A stretch of DNA of 64,000 nt, from NCBI RefSeq assembly GCF_023698535.1, contig NZ_JALJCL010000004.1, positions 240,761 through 304,760 on the forward strand. The letters run 5' to 3'. Numbering within the stretch: position 1 is the first letter of the stretch; every line of letters starts with the position of its first letter. Shown here piece by piece: positions 62,470 through 64,000 of the stretch. Position numbers and translations under genes: made by a program. The notes below the pieces were generated by a model, which had not been told where the DNA came from, did not search any database, and saw nothing but the letters and a program-made list of their open reading frames with translations. This DNA comes from Halorientalis regularis. GTDB taxonomy: Archaea; Halobacteriota; Halobacteria; Halobacteriales; Haloarculaceae.

Positions 62470-62913
62470 CTATTCTTCGCCGTCGCCGATGTCGACCACG
62501 AGCGTCGGCCGGCCGACGTTCTCGACGACGCGTTCGGTGACACTGCCCAGCGAGGCCAGCCGGTCCCGACCGGTGCGGCCGTGGGTCCCCATCACGAGCA
62601 GGTCCGCATCGATCTCCTCGGCGTAACTCATGATCTCGGTGTGGGGAATCCCCTCCCGGCGCTCCCCGACGACTTCGACACCAGCGTTCCCACCGGCGGT
62701 CTCGGCGGCGTCCAGCGCGGCGTCGCCCTCCTGTTCCAGCGTGGCGATCACGTCGTCCTGGGTGTCCTCGTCGGCCGCGAGGAACAGTCGGCGGTCGACG
62801 ACGTACAGCGCCTGGACCGTCGCGTCGTTGTCGGCCGCGATGTGGAGCGCGTGATCGAGCGTCTCGTCGGTTCCGCTGCTGCCGTCGGTCGGGACCAGTA
62901 TCCGGTCGTACAT
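62470..62913 (-). CDS. Universal stress protein (UspA) family, ATP-binding type
   Basis: 147 residues from the ATG at 62913. MYDRILVPTDGSSGTDETLD start, ADLLVMGTHGRTGRDRLASL and GSVTERVVENVGRPTLVV, so the full G-2x-G-9x-G-S/T nucleotide loop is present, unlike the Usp at 23049. Cytoplasmic stress protein. Convergent with the FAH gene, 14 bases apart. Confidence 0.93.
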   Translation of the reverse strand: MYDRILVPTDGSSGTDETLDHALHIAADNDATVQALYVVDRRLFLAADEDTQDDVIATLEQEGDAALDAAETAGGNAGVEVVGERREGIPHTEIMSYAEEIDADLLVMGTHGRTGRDRLASLGSVTERVVENVGRPTLVVDIGDGEE

Positions 62914-63053
62914 ATCGACGCGGTTCTCCGGGCTCGCACTTGAATCACGGCCCCGGTCCAGCCCCGAAACTGCGCATGGTACAACTTCGCACAACAAAGT
63001 AAGAGTTTACACTGTTAGCCCGTGAGGAGCCATTTCTTCACGAAAGAACCACC

Positions 63054-63063
63054 AATTTTAGTA
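63054..63063 (+). promoter_or_regulatory. TATA-like box for the MTH865-like gene
   Basis: AATTTTAGTA lies about 29 bases before the ATG at 63087. An AAGGAGGA immediately after it (63063-63070) is too far from the start to act as a usual ribosome-binding site. Confidence 0.45.
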
Positions 63064-63086
63064 AGGAGGATAACGAGACCCTGAGT

Positions 63087-63338
63087 ATGGTCGACAAAGA
63101 TGACCTGCGACAGCAGCTGATCGACGGCTTCGAAGGTGCAGATTACCCGGTCAACAGCCCGATGGACCTCGTTCCGGCACTGCCGAACGGTCCGTCCACG
63201 ACGTTCGAGTCCGGTGACGTGAGCTTCACCGCCATGGAGCTCAACCAGAAGGGCGGCGGCGGGGACTTCCCCTACGATGACGTCGAGACTCTCGTCGACG
63301 ATATCATCGAAGGCCTCGAAGACGAAGGCCACATCTAA
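63087..63338 (+). CDS. MTH865-like family protein
   Basis: 83 residues. [39 protein letters not shown] and the C-terminal [20 protein letters not shown] match the small EF-hand-like helical MTH865 family of archaea. Soluble and acidic; function unknown. It has its own promoter and is followed 101 bases later by msrB. Confidence 0.88.
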   Translation: MVDKDDLRQQLIDGFEGADYPVNSPMDLVPALPNGPSTTFESGDVSFTAMELNQKGGGGDFPYDDVETLVDDIIEGLEDEGHI

Positions 63339-63439
63339 CGCCCGTAAACCGACCTCGTTTTTTCGCGACCAGTACCGATAGCGACGCGTCGGTCCAGCGC
63401 GGGGGAACCGGTATGAACGTCCAGCCCGTACGGACGGGT

Positions 63440-63847
63440 ATGTCACAGGACGCCGAGCGTGACCTGCCCGACAGCGACGCGGAGTGGCGCGACGTGCTCG
63501 ACGACGAGGCGTACCGCATCCTCCGGGAGGCCGGGACGGAACCGAAGTTCAGCGGCGAGTACGTCGACCAGAAGGCCGACGGCACCTACGTCTGTGCGGG
63601 GTGTGGCACGGAACTGTTCGATTCGGACACGAAGTTCGAGTCGGGATCGGGCTGGCCGAGTTTCTACGACGCCGCGGGTGACAACGTCGAGACGCAACTG
63701 GACACGAGTCACGGGATGCGCCGGACGGAAGTGATCTGTGCCACCTGTGAGGGCCACCTCGGGCACGTGTTCGAAGACGGACCGGAGCCGACGGGCAAAC
63801 GCTACTGCATCAATTCGGCCGCGCTGGACTTCGACCCGGCGGAGTAG
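63440..63847 (+). CDS. msrB: Peptide-methionine (R)-S-oxide reductase MsrB
   Basis: 135 residues from the ATG at 63440; an in-frame ATG at 63413 would add nine residues. Zinc Cys pairs are CAGCGTELF and [12 protein letters not shown], the catalytic Cys lies in [11 protein letters not shown], and GWPSFYDA is conserved. It reduces methionine-R-sulfoxide, repairing oxidised proteins. Last chromosomal gene before the insertion sequence. Confidence 0.96.
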   Translation: MSQDAERDLPDSDAEWRDVLDDEAYRILREAGTEPKFSGEYVDQKADGTYVCAGCGTELFDSDTKFESGSGWPSFYDAAGDNVETQLDTSHGMRRTEVICATCEGHLGHVFEDGPEPTGKRYCINSAALDFDPAE

Positions 63848-63881
63848 TCGCCACGATACCTGTCCGAGTAGTAGGCACTGT

Positions 63882-64000
63882 CTAGTTCTGGATCTGCTCA
63901 GCTGGCGTCTGTCCATCGAGTGCTTGATTCGGTCGTTCGTGGTTGTAGTGGTGTCTAAAGCGTCGTAACCACTGTTTCGCGCTTGTCTGACTGCCCCGCC
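63882..64000 (-). mobile_element. Insertion-sequence end with transposase C-terminus (partial)
   Basis: From the edge the minus strand encodes KQWLRRFRHHYNHERPNQAL, DGQTPAEQIQN and TAG at 63882-63884. This is the typical C-terminus of rve-type (DDE) transposases of the IS3/IS481 kind (YNxERPxQALxGxTPAE). The element end probably lies within 63860-63881, about 20-30 bases after the msrB stop. The terminal inverted repeat cannot be set without the other end. Confidence 0.8.

Noticed and set aside
63063..63070. AAGGAGGA as ribosome-binding site for the MTH865-like gene
   Set aside because: It is 16 bases or more before the ATG and overlaps the expected position just after the TATA box; a leaderless or near-leaderless start fits better.

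Overview
The window is haloarchaeal chromosome (class Halobacteria). The evidence is high GC, very acidic proteins, TATA/BRE-type promoters placed about 27 bases before leaderless starts, a complete archaeal S10/spc-type ribosomal operon with L32e, L19e, S4e and an RNase P protein, HalX and Usp families, and a bacterioruberin cluster. Gene content and order resemble Haloarculaceae, but no species can be named from sequence alone.

Layout. 1-2333: left-edge FAD oxidoreductase, a SHOCT gene broken by an in-frame TGA, and a small unknown gene. 2376-2969: tRNA-Gly(GCC) followed on its own strand by a tandem array that repeats the last 21 bases of the tRNA. 2984-3457: a frameshifted Anabaena-sensory-rhodopsin-transducer-like gene. 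3614-18378: a SPOUT methyltransferase, the full ribosomal operon and secY, mostly with 1-4 base start/stop overlaps; two 21-codon ORFs sit in it (after rpl2 and after rpl29). 18496-30972: a 12 kb block between secY and adk with a sulfatase-like protein, a DUF2304-glycosyltransferase, two APC-permease/UspA fusions, a UspA protein, TrkA and two TrkH proteins. 31070-34387: adk, a DUF106 insertase, cmk, the Cbf5/TruB-like synthase and tRNA-Pro(GGG).

34388-45817: gene debris and hairpins, ilvD, a frameshifted DUF6114 gene, a GHMP kinase, a KaiC-like protein with a degenerate P-loop, two acidic Cys-containing proteins, a response regulator/histidine kinase pair, tfs, DUF3179, and small genes. 45994-52220: ZIP transporter, SDR, and carotenoid genes crtD-lyeJ-cruF facing crtB, enough to go from GGPP-derived phytoene towards C50 bacterioruberin apart from the phytoene desaturase. 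52409-63847: small acidic unknowns, an alcohol dehydrogenase-like MDR, an SDR, the TIGR00300 (archaeal ornithine cyclodeaminase) gene, a four-PAS kinase, a gamma-carbonic anhydrase-like protein, an FAH hydrolase, UspA, an MTH865-like protein and msrB. The right edge enters an insertion sequence.

The most unusual signal is a family of short perfect palindromes, usually with three-base loops and with a different stem each time. They cluster at 1251, 34407-34487, 35214-35286 and 56128-56563, and also lie inside the coding region of the TIGR00300 gene (57411-57593), where they are translated in frame as about 60 extra Ser/Arg/Asp/Glu-rich residues. At least four genes are disrupted by small changes (one nonsense, three frameshifts), each repairable by a minimal edit. 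This is either gene decay or residual sequencing error.
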